This document shows, one piece after another, positions 35,584 to 47,798 of a DNA stretch of 64,000 bases. The position numbers and the translations under genes are program-made. A model generated the notes under the pieces. The model made no database searches, had not been told where the DNA came from, and saw only the letters and a list, made by a program, of their open reading frames with translations. The stretch's first letter is position 1; the number at the start of each line of letters is the position of its first letter. This stretch comes from Rhabditoides inermis (taxonomy: Eukaryota > Nematoda > Chromadorea > Rhabditida > Rhabditidae): the NCBI GenBank assembly GCA_963966185.1, contig CAWZYM010000195.1, positions 271,001 through 335,000 on the forward strand. Reading direction: 5' to 3'.

Positions 35584-36874
35584 ATGGGAAAACGAGGTAC
35601 TAAAGACAACTCAAAAATAGGTGAGTCGCTGTGTGTTTATGTTGTTCATCTATGTTTCTTTAGCCGAGGTTAAAGGAACAGTGGCGACTTATTTCTGCCA
35701 CAACCTGCAACAACTCCTCATTTTCACACGAGCAAAACATTTGGCCGTAACCGGAATCGAACCCGCGAAGTTCGGGCGCTATAACGCAGCGCACATGCAC
35801 TGAGCCAAGAAGCAAGTGAACGGCCGTTGTTCATTTGCGGTTATGTCTCCGATCCCAGTTTTTGCAGTGAACCGTTGGCGGGAAATTCAAATTTTGAGCT
35901 GCATTCTTAGCAGTTGCAGAATCGAAAGTAACGCATAATCGTCGTTTTTTCGCTAAAACTGCAAATGTGTTAGGTTAATATGATTTTTAATAATACTCCG
36001 AGTCGAAAATAAGTCGCCACTGTTGTTTTAACGTGGTCTCGTTGGTGGATGACATATTGGAGAAGACCGGCAAGGACAATGGAGATGTGACTGTTGCAGA
36101 TGTACAGGTTCGTTTTTTTGTTAGTGGGTTTCGAGTTTCATTATTCAGTTATTATAGGCAGTGCTTCGCGATGTGCGCGGCAATGTACGTTTCGACGCGA
36201 CTGGCACATCGTCTTCTATTCTGTCATCGGGAAACAATGCATTGTGGAAGTTTGCTGTCGGCACCATGGCTGTGGTTAGTAATGCCTATTGTTGAATGCT
36301 CACTTTTGCCTACTGAACTATCTAATAATGCTCTTTTTAGTCTTGAATCTCATCTTTTTATTCGTTTCAGTTTAACCGATTTGCCGAAGGGCTATCGGAC
36401 ACCGCTCGTAGCGCCCAAACGAACTCAAACTCACTGCGGAAGGAGATGACGGATGCTCGAGTGAGTTATTTTCAACTATCAATTAATGTCCAATGTCAGC
36501 ATGGAAACCGAATTTTTTTCAGTTCGATCCGGAGATCAAGGCATCTTTCGCCTCGCTCATCACGGTTTTTGCTCCGTTCACTCTTCCTTCGGTGAAAGGC
36601 GAGATCTGCGCTGCTGAACTTGGCGCTTTTTTTCCCAGCAAGTGTCGTGATGTTTCCACTCTGGTGGGACAGTTTTGTCGATTCATCATTCGAAAGGTAT
36701 GTGGTCGAATAAGTCAGGAAGTATCATAACTTTCAGGCCATTCCTGATGCGAACCAGCGGCGACTCTACACCGGTGCCACCTCAAGTCGTGGGGATAACC
36801 TGTTCGTGTCCCGCGCTCCCTCGAATGACCACCCGACGACAATGAAAGTCACCGCCGCCGCCGCTCGGAGATGA
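35584..36874 (+). CDS. Plus-strand gene, unrecognised product
   Basis: Candidate first exon 35584-35620 (MGKRGTKDNSKI, donor GTGAGT). Then an exon ending 36107 (LEKTGKDNGDVTVADVQ), followed by 36158-36274, 36371-36460, 36523-36696 and 36737-36874 (TGA at 36872-36874), all with good splice sites and all joining in phase 0. Readings include NALWKFAVG, FNRFAEGLSDTAR and FDPEIKASFASLITVFAPF: mixed helical, no signal peptide or membrane span. The acceptor of the second exon is not visible, because a 346-base transposon-like insert (35678-36023) ends just before it. So the 5' joint is unresolved or damaged. No family recognised. Confidence 0.5.
35678..36023. mobile_element. Short non-autonomous DNA transposon with tRNA-like insert
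   Basis: Ends are inverted repeats: ACAGTGGCGACTTATTT at 35678 and its near-exact complement ending at 36023. 346 bases, no open frame. At about 35747-35815 a minus-strand tRNA-like sequence (TGGCTCAGTGC, GGTTCGATTCC) lies inside it. Confidence 0.75.
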
Positions 36875-36899
36875 GGTTTTGTGGAGTATCAACTGATTC

Positions 36900-37147
36900 T
36901 CAAATTGAGGCCGTTCACTGTGATACGATAAGGCGACGCCGATTAAGCCTGTTGGGAGTGCACTAGTAGGGCGAAGCGCGGATTCTCGATTGGAGGAAAA
37001 GAAGGTACAAAGCGAAATCGAACTGAAGGGCGACGGCGGCACCCGCGAGCGGAAGAGAAGTACGTCACTGTTATCGATCGATGTCCGGAGCCGTTCACTG
37101 TGAGACGATAAGGAGGAGCCGAATAAGCCTGTTGGGAGTGCACTAGT
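36900..37147 (+). repeat. Direct repeat, about 60 bases, two copies
   Basis: GCCGTTCACTGTGA(T/G)ACGATAAGG...AAGCCTGTTGGGAGTGCACTAGT occurs at 36909-36967 and 37090-37148. Confidence 0.8.
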
Positions 37148-37412
37148 GGGTAACTCACGGATTTCTTGGATTTCGCAACGTGATGATGACGAATGGATCA
37201 ACCGTAAGCAAGTATGCAAATGGTCGAGAGAAGTTCGAGAACGTTCGACGTTAGAGGCAACGTGGTCCATATGGCTCACGCGTTCGAAGACGAATCAAGG
37301 CCGCATACTCTATATGGAAGAAGGAAGAAGATCGAAAGATGCTACCCACCGGATGAGGCTTTGCTATAGGGAGCAATACCCTCCAAGGACCCATCCGGGG
37401 ACTAAACACTAA
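37146..37412 (+). CDS. 88-codon open frame, function unknown
   Basis: Continuous frame with varied composition (W, R, K, E rich), ending TAA near 37412 and followed by AT-rich sequence and ATAAACC. It starts beside the second direct repeat. It may be the end of a decayed element or a small gene; no match recognised. Confidence 0.25.
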   Translation: MGNSRISWISQRDDDEWINRKQVCKWSREVRERSTLEATWSIWLTRSKTNQGRILYMEEGRRSKDATHRMRLCYREQYPPRTHPGTKH

Positions 37413-37925
37413 ACCTTTGTACATTCCGCACCAGTTTGTATTTCGTGTTTTGTGTTTTGTCTGCGCCTATGGATAAACCATTATTATTTATTTATCAGTT
37501 TTAGCTGCGTTTGTGGCCGCCTGTTCAGGAGTGACGGAGTAAACTCACTAGATGTATTTCAACCATGTACACTCGCTCGTACACACAAGGATCGTGAAGT
37601 TTTTGTGAGTTCTTGTGACTATGTTTCTTTTTTACGCAACGTCGTTCAGTAACAACGAGCGCTGCGGCAAGGGTGATTGCGAGGAGGATGAAGGATTTTT
37701 CCTCCCTCCCTCTCTCCCTCCCTCCCTGACTCCCTCCCTCCCTGACTCCCTCTTTCTCTCCTATGAGTTCTGTCTCTCCTATGTGTTCTGTTTTATGCCC
37801 TAAGCACATTCAAAAATGAACTCATGCAAAATGTCGCGCTGTTCGGCGTTTGTTTCGAAAAAAGACGTTCTATTAGACCGCTCATGCAAAATGTCCACGT
37901 GCAAAAAAAATGCTCTTGCGAACAG

Positions 37926-38490
37926 GCGTATGGGGCGTGGAGGATGGCGTCGAGCTCGATGATGAAGCGCGGGGTGAAGCCGTTATGGATGCAGGTGTTT
38001 CGCCCAATGTATATTTTTAAGCATAAATTCTAGACGCTTCCATGTGGCTTTGGCTGAGGACGACGAAGATACGATTTGCATCGATATCAAACCCGAAAAG
38101 ATTCCAGCGAAAGGTGATACTCGTTACTTTCATTAATTTCGATGTGATGTGAATCCATTTTCAGGCTCTCCCTTTCACCCCGAAGGACGTGTTGCCAACC
38201 TACGAACCACTCTCTCCCCTGGAAGCACAGGTGTCTTCATATCGTTATTAGTATTCTGTTAATAATAGTATTGATATCTGCAGGCGTTGATGCTCGTATT
38301 GTCAAGAAGGCGCGTTTCACTGCTTCCACATCTCGTGCATCTGGTAAGTGGACAATTTTGGTCTTGTTCTATCTACTTGTGATATAGGAGGGGGAAATAA
38401 TGCGCAGTTTGGGAAGATAGGCGGGAAGGGTTGCAATGGTGAGGAGAAGCGCGCGGAGTAAATGGGGCGGGAGCAGGGATGCGTGTGTGA

Positions 38491-38531
<41 letters not shown>

Positions 38532-38632
38532 GAGTGTGAGAGAGGGAGGGAGAGAGAGAGAGAGAGATGGGAGTGTGAGTGAAGGAGGGAGAGAGAGAGA
38601 GAGAGAGAGAGAGATGGGAGTGTGAGTGAGGG

Positions 38633-38679
<47 letters not shown>

Positions 38680-38693
38680 GAGTGTGAGTGAAG

Positions 38694-38728
<35 letters not shown>

Positions 38729-38781
38729 GAGTGTGAGAGAGGGAGGGAGAGAGAGAGAGAGAGATGGGAGTGTGAGTGAAG

Positions 38782-38828
<47 letters not shown>

Positions 38829-38841
38829 GAGTGTGAGTGAG

Positions 38842-38884
<43 letters not shown>

Positions 38885-39106
38885 GAGGGTGAGGGATTGG
38901 GAGATGACTCGCAGGCAGAAAGGATTGCGAAAGTGAGGAATTGCGAGTTCCGGATGCGTGTGTTTCGGATTATTTTATATGAATCAATCATTCACAGAGA
39001 TCGACGGGGTCCGCGTCGCCATCGGCTGCAGTCGCCGGCCGTCCCTCAGCATCTACTCAACCTGATGCGCGATCGTTGACTCCTGCTGAGAGAAAGCTAA
39101 AAGCAG
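37926..39106 (+). CDS. Plus-strand exon group, unrecognised product
   Basis: Five exon-like segments: 37926-37994 (GVEDGVELDDEARGEAVMDA), 38034-38113 (ALAEDDEDTICIDIKPEKIP), 38165-38230, 38284-38343 and 38998-39106. The second to fourth join in one frame (...IPAKGSPFHPEGRV...VKKARFTAST). The first-second and fourth-fifth joins are out of phase as I read them, so an exon may be missing or a site misread. The fifth (SASPSAAVAGRPSAS...AERKLKA) is low-complexity Ser/Ala/Pro. A plausible acidic-to-basic tail protein; no family recognised. Confidence 0.4.
38493..38882. repeat. Minisatellite of (GA)n plus TGGGAGTGTGAG units
   Basis: About nine units, each GATGGGAGTGTGAGTGAAGG or a close variant, followed by 12-50 bases of (GA)n, inside the intron 38344-38997. 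Confidence 0.9.
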
Positions 39107-39180
39107 GTTAGCGCTTCGTATGCTGATTAGAAATTATCTTATTAGTTTACAATTGATTATTCGTTATTCAGTTCTTGCTC

Positions 39181-40790
39181 AGAAGAACCAACCTCTGTGT
39201 TCCTATGCAGAAGCGATCTGACCAGCCTCCTCACCGTCAGGTGCAAAAAAGAGAGCTCGAGGCGAGTGAGAAGATACGTTTGTAGTATAATTTGTGTCAA
39301 CCCGCCGTTAAGTATCATGATACTTCTCCACACGTATCCCATAGTGTTTCATCTCATCAACCGTTCACATGTAGTGTACTATTATCTTGTGTTACTCCCC
39401 AATACCAGTGTGCTATTTGTTCCTTCTGACGTTCCCACCCTGTTCCATCTCACCCTCAGGTTTTCATTCTTTATCTTGTGCCATTGTGAACTATTGAAAA
39501 CGTGTTCATCACTTGAAAGTGCTGTGAAGTTGTTATCGTTTGTGCGTTGACTGTTGGTTAGTTGTGTTATAAATGTTATCATTCTTTTTTGTCTAACATC
39601 TATGTATATGCAAACATTATATCACATATATACTACACAAAATAAATGATGAAATTCATTAAAGCATCATCATGTAGCAACAATATTCTCAAATTCTATC
39701 AAAATTCTATAGCAGTACCAGCGTTGTACTATAGAACTACTAGAAATGTACTCTAGTAGTACTAATGACCAAATTTTAGGACTGCCAAAGGCGAAATAGC
39801 TACTATGGCAGTATTTTGACGTACACGAGATATATAATAAACACTTTTATTACTCACATGTGAGATCTTTATCACAGAACATAGCTCATAAGTTGATGGC
39901 AATAGCATTTTCGTATTGGTTATTTCCGTCAATCATTTTCGGGTATTTTCTCATAATAACGTTTCATCACCAGTCCATTTATCGATGTCAATTGTTCAAC
40001 GAGATATCCATTCTCGTAGCTGAAAATAAAATTATTATTCCAAGATAAACATACGATCAAAACTAGAAGAACTTACTAGTAAACGTATTTAGAATATCCG
40101 ATCTTATAGAATTTGCCATCTAAACCATTCAATTGCTCTACGAATAACGTTTCTCCTTGCAACTGGAATGTGACGAGATCTTGGACTTCATAGTAAGGAG
40201 GATGTACAGATATTTTCTTTGGTTTTCCAAGTTCCATATTCTCGTAATCATAGAACTCTTTATATCCTCCTTCATGATAGAGAGAAATAGTTCGAGTATC
40301 AGGGTTTTCCAGTAACCTCAGCTTGTATTTTCCAATAAAATTTCTTTCTCGCATATATATATACCACTGTGCTCCTATATCGTCGAAATAATCTCTAAGG
40401 CCCGTGATGTTAACGAGAACGTAGTATCCGGGAAACCATATCGGAAGCGTCTTTGCACAAAAATCATACTTATGCTGGGGACTGCGGCACTCTGAGTCTC
40501 ACACATAAAAATAATTAAAATAAAGTTACTTACGCTCTGTATAGCACATTCCCTTGACGTTTTCTAGTTGTTTTCCATCAATCGACCATTTATTGTCCTT
40601 TCCACAAACCATATTCTTGGTTTCAGATGTGTCGTAAAATATTTCATCGACTCGGTAATAAAAATTTGCTTCACAAACGTGTCTAAATTCATGTATAAGT
40701 TCGTGATGCGTTGTATATACGTTCCGTTCACGTTCAATTTTATAGATACAGGAGCGCATTCTGGGGTAATTGGACAAAACCTCACTAATC
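39181..40790 (-). repeat. Third copy of the 1.34-kb block
   Basis: 39191-40528 matches 2345-3682 over the full 1338 bases with scattered substitutions. The match continues to the window-start copy up to at least 40634. It lies within the plus-strand exon group, between the exon ending 39106 and the exon starting 40812. Confidence 0.9.
39929..40682 (-). CDS. Copy 3 of cysteine-rich protein gene, 3' part, frame intact
   Basis: Exons 40682-40534, 40491 to about 40075, and a terminal exon with TGA at 39931-39929, in phase. The first is a cysteine module with an aromatic pair (FYYRVDE) and W-S-I-D-G...GMC, the same pattern as the type-2 modules encoded at 41.4-46.0 kb. The rest is a tail of about 165 residues (SLYHEGGY, VHPPYYEV, YYENGYLVEQ) not present in that gene. 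Frame is open where copy 1 is broken. An upstream exon with CAPVS may exist near 40690-40770. Probably extracellular; function unknown. It has the same strand as the neighbouring modular gene but is separated from it by plus-strand exons. Confidence 0.5.
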
Positions 40791-40811
40791 TTATTATTTC
40801 TTATTTACCAG

Positions 40812-40983
40812 CGCTGTGCGGTCGGTTCGTCTAAAGGATCCTGCGCGAGTACCCTTGAGCAAGGCGATGCAGAAGCTCACGAGAATGCAGTACTACTGGC
40901 TCGAGGAAATACACGCTACGTGGAAGCAAAGGAACACCCGGAGCTACTCTGTCGTCATTTGGTGTTCTAATGGATTGGGCTGA
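40812..40983 (+). CDS. Terminal exon of a plus-strand gene
   Basis: After TTACCAG an open frame AVRSVRLKDPARVPLSKAM...MQYYWLEEIHATWKQR runs to TGA at 40981-40983. It has good coding character and lies just beyond the inserted repeat block. Its phase does not match the exon ending at 39106, so the partner exon is uncertain. Confidence 0.45.
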
Positions 40984-41188
40984 TTATCGATCAAGTGTCG
41001 GCTGTGTATCGATCAAGAATCGTCGTCCACCATCTTGATTGCTAAACTGTTTGTCCCCCGGCGTTAGCCTTTCAAGATCTTGGTCCTACTGCGTGCTTCC
41101 ATTCATATTGTTGTGATTACGATGTCATGTTCACGTATAACGATTCCGGATAAATCTCTGACTCTCTGACTCACTATTCTACTTTTAG

Positions 41189-41330
41189 TTCGAACGCAAC
41201 TTCTGGAAGAGCGGACACCTTCGGGCGTACCAAACCAGCGGGCTGTTTTGAAAACTCCCGTCAAAACTTTGGTGTTTCTAGCGCATTTCCCGAACGAGCT
41301 GTCGATACTCTCAACTCTCTATCAATGTAG
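41189..41330 (+). CDS. Second candidate terminal exon
   Basis: After CTTTTAG a 46-codon frame, Ser/Gly/Asn-rich, ends in TAG. It needs the same incoming phase as the exon at 40812, so the two could be alternative last exons. Confidence 0.35.
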
Positions 41331-41448
41331 CGCATCGGTCACGCTTCTCAGACGTTACAATGCAGGTTCGGATTATGCTATACGCAAAGCGTTTTGCTAA
41401 TGATAGAAAGGCGAATTCTTATTGGTTATTTACTAAACGCCCCCATTC

Positions 41449-44400
41449 CTATAAAATGGGGGATACGTCCAGGGAAATGATAACAGATACTGACTCTATG
41501 CATCCATTCGTTGCTCCACGTTGCATTTTTATGAAATACAAACAATTGTATCCTTCGCGGCACGTTTCCTCTGTGAAAACACATTTTGTACATTCTAAAA
41601 ACAACATGACATCAGAAAAATCCACAGTCCTCACCTTGCGCGCAGCTAACCGAAACTTCATGCCATTCTTGATCGTTTGCTTTCAGCATTCCGTTTGTAC
41701 CACACTGCACATTTGCCATAAACATGAACAAATCTTTTCCATTCCGATGCGCTACATAGTACATATTACCTCTCGCACAAGTCCACCTAAATTACAATAC
41801 TCACTTTACAATCACATGTTTTTTTATACTTACTCGTTGCATTTTCCTTCGTTTTTCATAATCATTGTTGAATTATCATAGCAAGTATATCCAAATTCAC
41901 AAAAATTTGAATACGTGGGCTTCTTGCATTGATTACAACCTCAAAACTTTGTTGAAATAACTATTAAATACATGATACAATGAGATTAAAATAAAACCTG
42001 TTCCACAAAACAGCTGGTCAACAGCGATAATTTGCCCTCCCACTTTCCAGTTTTTGCCAGTGTCACACTTTGCAGTGTTGGGAGAAGCGATAGAAACATT
42101 CCCGGACGTGTCAACCAGGAACAACGTTTTTGACGGACAACTCACTCTAAAAACAAATCATTTTGAGTTTTAAAGCACATAGTATATTTTACGTGAGGCA
42201 TTGCTTCTCTTCGTTTTTCACGATGTTTTCGCATTCATATCCATCCGCACACAGCTCGGTGAGTAGACACTCGTTACATTCTAATTAGTATTAAAATACA
42301 AACGTTATTTTGCAGAAAAGTAAGTGCTCACTTTGTCCGCACATAACTTCGATATTTTTCTCTTTTTCTTCATTAATCACCCAATTGTCGTCTTTTTCGC
42401 ATGCGATTTTCCCAGACACAGTTTCGGTCCACATCCCAGCATTGTTGTGATACAAAAATCCTCTAGAACAACTGATCCTGAAATTGGTCATAATGAGAAT
42501 CTGAAACATATGTAAGTAATGTGCAAAACATACTCTTTGCACTGTCCTGTTTGCACAATTGTTTTTAATTCGCGTGTATCTTCACAACTCATTCCATCGG
42601 CACACGTATAAATAGGTGCTTTACATGTGTTGCATTCTGGAAAAAAACAATAAAACTCCGTGAATAATTACAGTATCACGTTTTTCACAAGACACAATAA
42701 AGTTTGCTCACTTTTTCCGCACAACACTTCGATATTTTTCTCTCTTCCTTCATTAATCACCCAATTGTCGTCCTTTTCGCATGTGATTTTCCCAGAAATA
42801 ACTTCGGTCCACGTTCCAGCATTGTTATGATACAAAAATCCATTAGAACAACTGCTCCTAAAATTTGGTAAAGTAACAATCTAATACATCTGTAATATAC
42901 AATACATACTCTTTGCACTGTCCTGTTTTCACAATTGTTTTCAATTCGGTTTCATTCAAGCATTCCATACCAGCGGGACACGCGGTTAGATAAATAGGGT
43001 CTTTACAAGTGTTGCATTCTAAATAAAACAAGACATTCGAAATACATTTGTTACAGTTTCACGTTTTCCACAGAAGACAGATATTGCGACGCTTGACTGG
43101 GTTTTGAAAAAATCGATATTCCATTTTTGGTCGAAATCACAAGTGACTTTATTGATTCGAGACAGAGTCCATTGGTTGTCTTCATTTACATAGAACAAGT
43201 CTTCACTCTCACAGATCCACCTGAAATGTGATAACAATCAAAATTAAATCAAGTATGTTTACTCTGTGCAAGTTCCTTCTTCTTCTTTTTTAATCAATGA
43301 AGCTTCAGGATCACAATAATAACCAGAAAAGCACTCGTATTTGGGTGTTTTGCATTTTCCACAATCTAAATTTCCCGTATTTTTTCCCGTAAATATAGTT
43401 TTTTTCTTTCAAAAATGTTCCACCTTTTCCACAGAAGACCGAAATCGATGTCATTTTGTTTTCACCAACTTTCCAGTTTTCATCAATGTCGCATTGAATG
43501 TTCTTGCTAGAAACAAGTTCAGGAAGATTCTGTTCATTCTTGTGATACAAATTTCCTGACAAACATTTCCATCTAAATAGGTATGTAGAATATTGTTCAT
43601 ACTTTTTGTAAACTTACTCTGTGCATTTGTTAGTATTTTCCGTTTTTAGAGCATCGAAACACGTAAATCCAATAGGACATTTTTCTTTTTCTGGGGTTTC
43701 ACATTTGCCGCAATCTAACAATGTCAAAGTTAACAATTGTTAGAAATCTTTAAAAAATACCATTTGCACAGAAAATGGAAAGTGTTTCGAATTTTTCTCC
43801 GTCCACATTCCATTGTTTATCGAAATCACAATGTACTTTTCCACTCGAAACTTTTACAGGCAAACCGTTTTTAGAATAGTACATTTCACCCGAGTTTGCG
43901 AAACATTTCCATCTGAAAACATTTTTGATAACTTTTTTTCAATGGTAAAATTTAATATTCACTCTGTGCATTTGTTTGTGTTTTCCATAGCTGAATCAAA
44001 ACATTCAAATCCGGGAGGACAATTCTCTATGGATGGAGTAACACACTGACCACAATCTGAATAATTGATTCACATGTGGAATGTAATCGAAGAAACATAT
44101 GTTTTACCTTTTCCGCACACAATCCTGACAGATTCTGCTTCGTTTTCATCAATCTTCCACTTTTTGTCGGTTTGACATTTGAGTTTCCCACTAGTTGATT
44201 TAATCATGCTTCCTGACTCATTTTCGTAATACAGCGATTCCTGGCTGCATGTTACTCTGAATAAAACTAATGATTAACAAACGTTTAGAAAAACGTACTC
44301 TGTACACATGTAACTACTGTTTGATTTTACTGCATTTGTTTCACATTCGAATCCATTAGGACAAATTTCGATCGGATTCGCACACTTTCCGCAGTCTCAA

Positions 44401-45953
44401 ATAATGAATAAGCTTGCATAAATCAAACTATTACCTACCCTCTCCCATACAAGTAACTTTGAGTGAAGACATTGAATTTGTGTCCGAAGATTCAACTCCA
44501 ATCCATCCAATTGCAGAACAAGTGTGATTCGATGCCACCTATGTTTTAAATTGATTAATGTTATTGTAAACAATAGTCTCTGTTTACCTGTTTCCATCCT
44601 CGATTGTTCCCATTGATAACTGCGTTAGTTGGTTCATACATCAATTTTCTTCCATCATTGCAGCCCAGTCTGAAATCATTATGCAGTTTGTTTGTAAAAG
44701 TATGTATTTCTCACTTTGGACACCGGATTTTCTTGTCGTAATTCTCTGTTAGTTTTATCTGAGTTTTGTCGCAAACGAAACCAAAATCATTGCAAGAATC
44801 CAGCAATGTAAAACCACACACATCACAATCTAAGTGCTGATCATACAAACAATAACAACTGTACTACACACTCACCCTCAGCACAAATGAATTCGTCGTT
44901 CTTTCCAGAGTTGTTTGCTGTCCAATCGCCATTTTCACAGTTTGTTGAAGTAACCATGGCAAACGTCGAACCGGTTTTGTACATCAGCTTTCCTCGAGGG
45001 CAGATCAAACTATGTAGAAACTTTAATTGTTATATTGAATAAACAGTAGGTGTACCTAGAACATGTGTTTTCCTTTATCACAACCTTTGGTTGGACAAAA
45101 CACTCTTTTCCGAGGGGACAATCCGAAATAAGGGGAGATCCGCAGTGAGTACACCCTGAAGTATGCATATCAATAGGCAGGCATGTAAAGATACATTGGA
45201 CTGTTCGCTCTCAGCTGCCGGCTCTTTGATACGGCAAACGCGCCAGAGAGCACGCGAAGAGAAGATAACGCACTTTGGCGGGAATTTCAAAATATGAACC
45301 CAAAGCGGTGGTCTGCTGATCGTTTCTGTTCTTAGAACTTTCGTTTAATCTGCATTTTAATGACTGTTTCGCGACGCATTAAAACCGTGAGAAATAGGCA
45401 ACTGGGTATTAAATATACAACTGGGTATTAAATATATAACTAACCTTGAACACAAGTGGCTCTCATTTTCTCGATTTTGAATCCATTCACACTCCACGAG
45501 TTGTCTCTCATACAACGCATAGAATTCACCATTTCAATAGTGTTGTTTCTTTCGAACATCAAAGTTCCGTTAGAGCATTCAAAGCTAGAAAAAAAGTCAT
45601 TTTATAATATAAAAAAATGAATTGAAAAACTGACGTTTTGCAGTGTATTCCAGAGAATGGCATTTGCATTTTCAGTCGTTCGGGATAGCAAAGGACATTG
45701 TTCAGGCAAAGAGAACTAGTAGATACCACACATCCGGAACATTCTACAAAACAACATTCAAACCAGTTAACATATGTACAAAAACACCAGTATTTGTGGT
45801 CATAACAGCAAAGACTGCGAGAGAAATGGCTCCAACTGAAAAGGAGAGTGAAATTAGTAGATTCTACTGTCACTCACCTATGTATACAGGGAATAGAATA
45901 AATGGCAGGTAACGCAAAAGGACGTGTGCAATCGATGTACTCTTCGCGTTCAT
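41449..45953 (-). CDS. Modular cysteine-rich protein gene: 12 CxxC modules alternating with 11 second-type modules
   Basis: Starts at ATG 45953, directly after a TGTTCAG acceptor. The first two exons (45953-45878, 45835-45788) encode a hydrophobic leader (LLRYLPFILFPVYI...LAVFAVM), likely a signal peptide or anchor. Then exons alternate. Type 1: C-x2-C...C-x4-C...C.E, for example DCGQC, CPPGFEC, KCTE. Type 2: C...LYY...C..D..W.......SVFCGKG. Exon joins checked from 45953 to 43963 are all in phase, and every module exon has the same phase pattern (type 1: 1 to 2; type 2: 2 to 1). One type-2 module is split in two (44669-44588, 44538-44439). Three acceptors end TTGAG, GAG-type. TAA/TAG-free frame to the stop at 41451-41449. 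Probably secreted; binding or defence roles would be guesses. No named domain recognised. Confidence 0.7.
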
Positions 45954-46204
45954 CTGAACACCTGTTTTCTCATTCTCCCGCATTCGGTACCTGTCGGAAG
46001 TGTTTCGTTCGCATGAATAGGAAAAAGAGAGCAGTGACAGCCGAGTGCATTCCAAACAAAACGAGCCCATACCTCACTGAAATTATATTGCCACAAACAT
46101 CATAAGTAGTTTTACTTATTAACATAATATCAAATACTTAAGAACTATGTGCGGTTCTCCGCCCGGATTTTCGAAGAACATGGAGATCGTAAAGATTGTA
46201 AACA

Positions 46205-46490
46205 ATATAATGTCGCGGTGGGTAGCGCAGTGGATTTGCGCGCGGCTCTAAATCACATGTCGCGGTTTCGATGCCGCCCGACGGCCGAAAAAAGTTCCGC
46301 TTCCGCGGTGGGTTGGCGACCACCCTGACACGTTGTCAGCCGATAGCCAGAAGACACATCGTCAACGTGGATTCTCATTGCTGGTTTACTGGAATCGTTA
46401 TACTGGAACTTCTACCCGATCATTGCCATTGTTCACAGGCATTTTATGTGTGGCGCATCACTTGTGGTGTAATAAATATCATTTTATTTA
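46205..46490 (+). repeat. tRNA-derived SINE-like element
   Basis: Head GGTAGCGCAGTGG then, about 45 bases on, GGTTTCGATGCC (degenerate B-box), followed by about 200 bases of body and an AT-rich end (AATAAATATCATTTTATTT). Confidence 0.5.
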
Positions 46491-46960
46491 CATTTCCATT
46501 TTTTCGTCACGGCGGCCGGTCGGGTGCATTTCTCGCACCCCCGGCCGTCGCCGCCGCAAGTTCTGGAGTTCTTCGTGAGAAACGCTGGGCCCGCCCGGAG
46601 TAGCCCAATATGGAAGTAGCTCGAGGACTGGATCACTATTGGCACTATGTGGAGTGGATATCGTTCCTTGCGGTCAGTTTGTTAATGGAATCGCCTCGCA
46701 GATTATCGATGAATATCGATCGATTTAGGTATGTCCGCAAGACGAATGCTCTCTACGGATGGAAATGCAAGAGCACGAAAAGTGAACCTGCATCTTCCAT
46801 TGCAAGTTCACGAAAACCTCTACCATCATAGTTTCTTATGAGTGATTTTGTTTCGTACGTGTCATACTCATGAAATCATGTTTGCGATTCCGAATAAACA
46901 TTTGATTTGATTGTTAGTATATACATATATCAAATCTAATCAGAATGTACTAGTTGGTCC
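46491..46960. other. No supportable gene
   Basis: A GC-rich patch at 46505-46600 may be exon-like on the plus strand, but no joined frame was found. Confidence 0.3.
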
Positions 46961-47067
46961 TTGGCCATCTGGTGGGGCACGCGACGCGGCCTGTGCTCTC
47001 TTTCAAAGAACGTTCACTGCTCCCAGGAAGGACGCGCCCATTCGACAGGTATAGATCCTTCTCGCTC

Positions 47068-47069
47068 CA

Positions 47070-47119
<50 letters not shown>

Positions 47120-47128
47120 CTCTCTCTT

Positions 47129-47203
<75 letters not shown>

Positions 47204-47218
47204 TTCTCTCTCTCCCTC
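47068..47218. repeat. (CT)n microsatellite with TTTC interruptions
   Basis: About 150 bases of CT repeat. The flanking plus-strand open frames are artefacts. Confidence 0.9.
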
Positions 47219-47422
47219 TTCTTCTTCCTCAACTCTCTTCATTGCACCCTTGCCCGAGGGTTCGGTTCCTCCAGTTCAGTTCCAGACACGAGTGTGCGTC
47301 ACTAGCGAGTTCGCGCCGATGCGGAAAGAGGCATGGGTTCGTGTGATGTAATCGTATCATATGAGAGAGGGCTGGGTGAGCGCCGAATGAGTGCCGCAGA
47401 TTGAGCACGTCAGCGGAGTCTC

Positions 47423-47518
47423 CTCCTTGATCACGTCGCTGTAGGACTGCCACGCAATATATAACACATCGCAGGGCTTCGGAAGGACCCGAGGTCCTAC
47501 AGCGGCGTGATCAAGGAG
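47423..47518. repeat. Short inverted repeat of a possible exon
   Basis: CTCCTTGATCACGTCGCTGT at 47423-47442 and its complement ending at 47518 (arms 25 bases, 2 mismatches). On the minus strand, after GTGGCAG near 47448, the left arm reads SYSDVIKEETPLTCSICG, which looks coding and holds a C-x2-C. The right arm reads YSGVIKEVD on the plus strand. Confidence 0.6.
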
Positions 47519-47795
47519 GTCGACTCAGAAAAAGGGTAGCACAAGGTGAAAGGTGATGATCTGCTACCAGACAAGGTCAAGCAAGCCATGACACAACATG
47601 TGATAGATCGATGAGATGAGAAGATTGTATAAAGTTGGCTACAAACAGCCAGACTTTGACACCTTTCGTGCGCCATCCGCCCATCCGCACCACTCGCGCG
47701 TTAATCAATTTGCTGGGCTCCGTTTGGTGTTTGCCATTCCAATGCATTCGGCAAACGATCGGTAATGAGAGCCGTCTCTGTGCGCGGTCTCTGTA

Positions 47796-47798
<3 letters not shown>

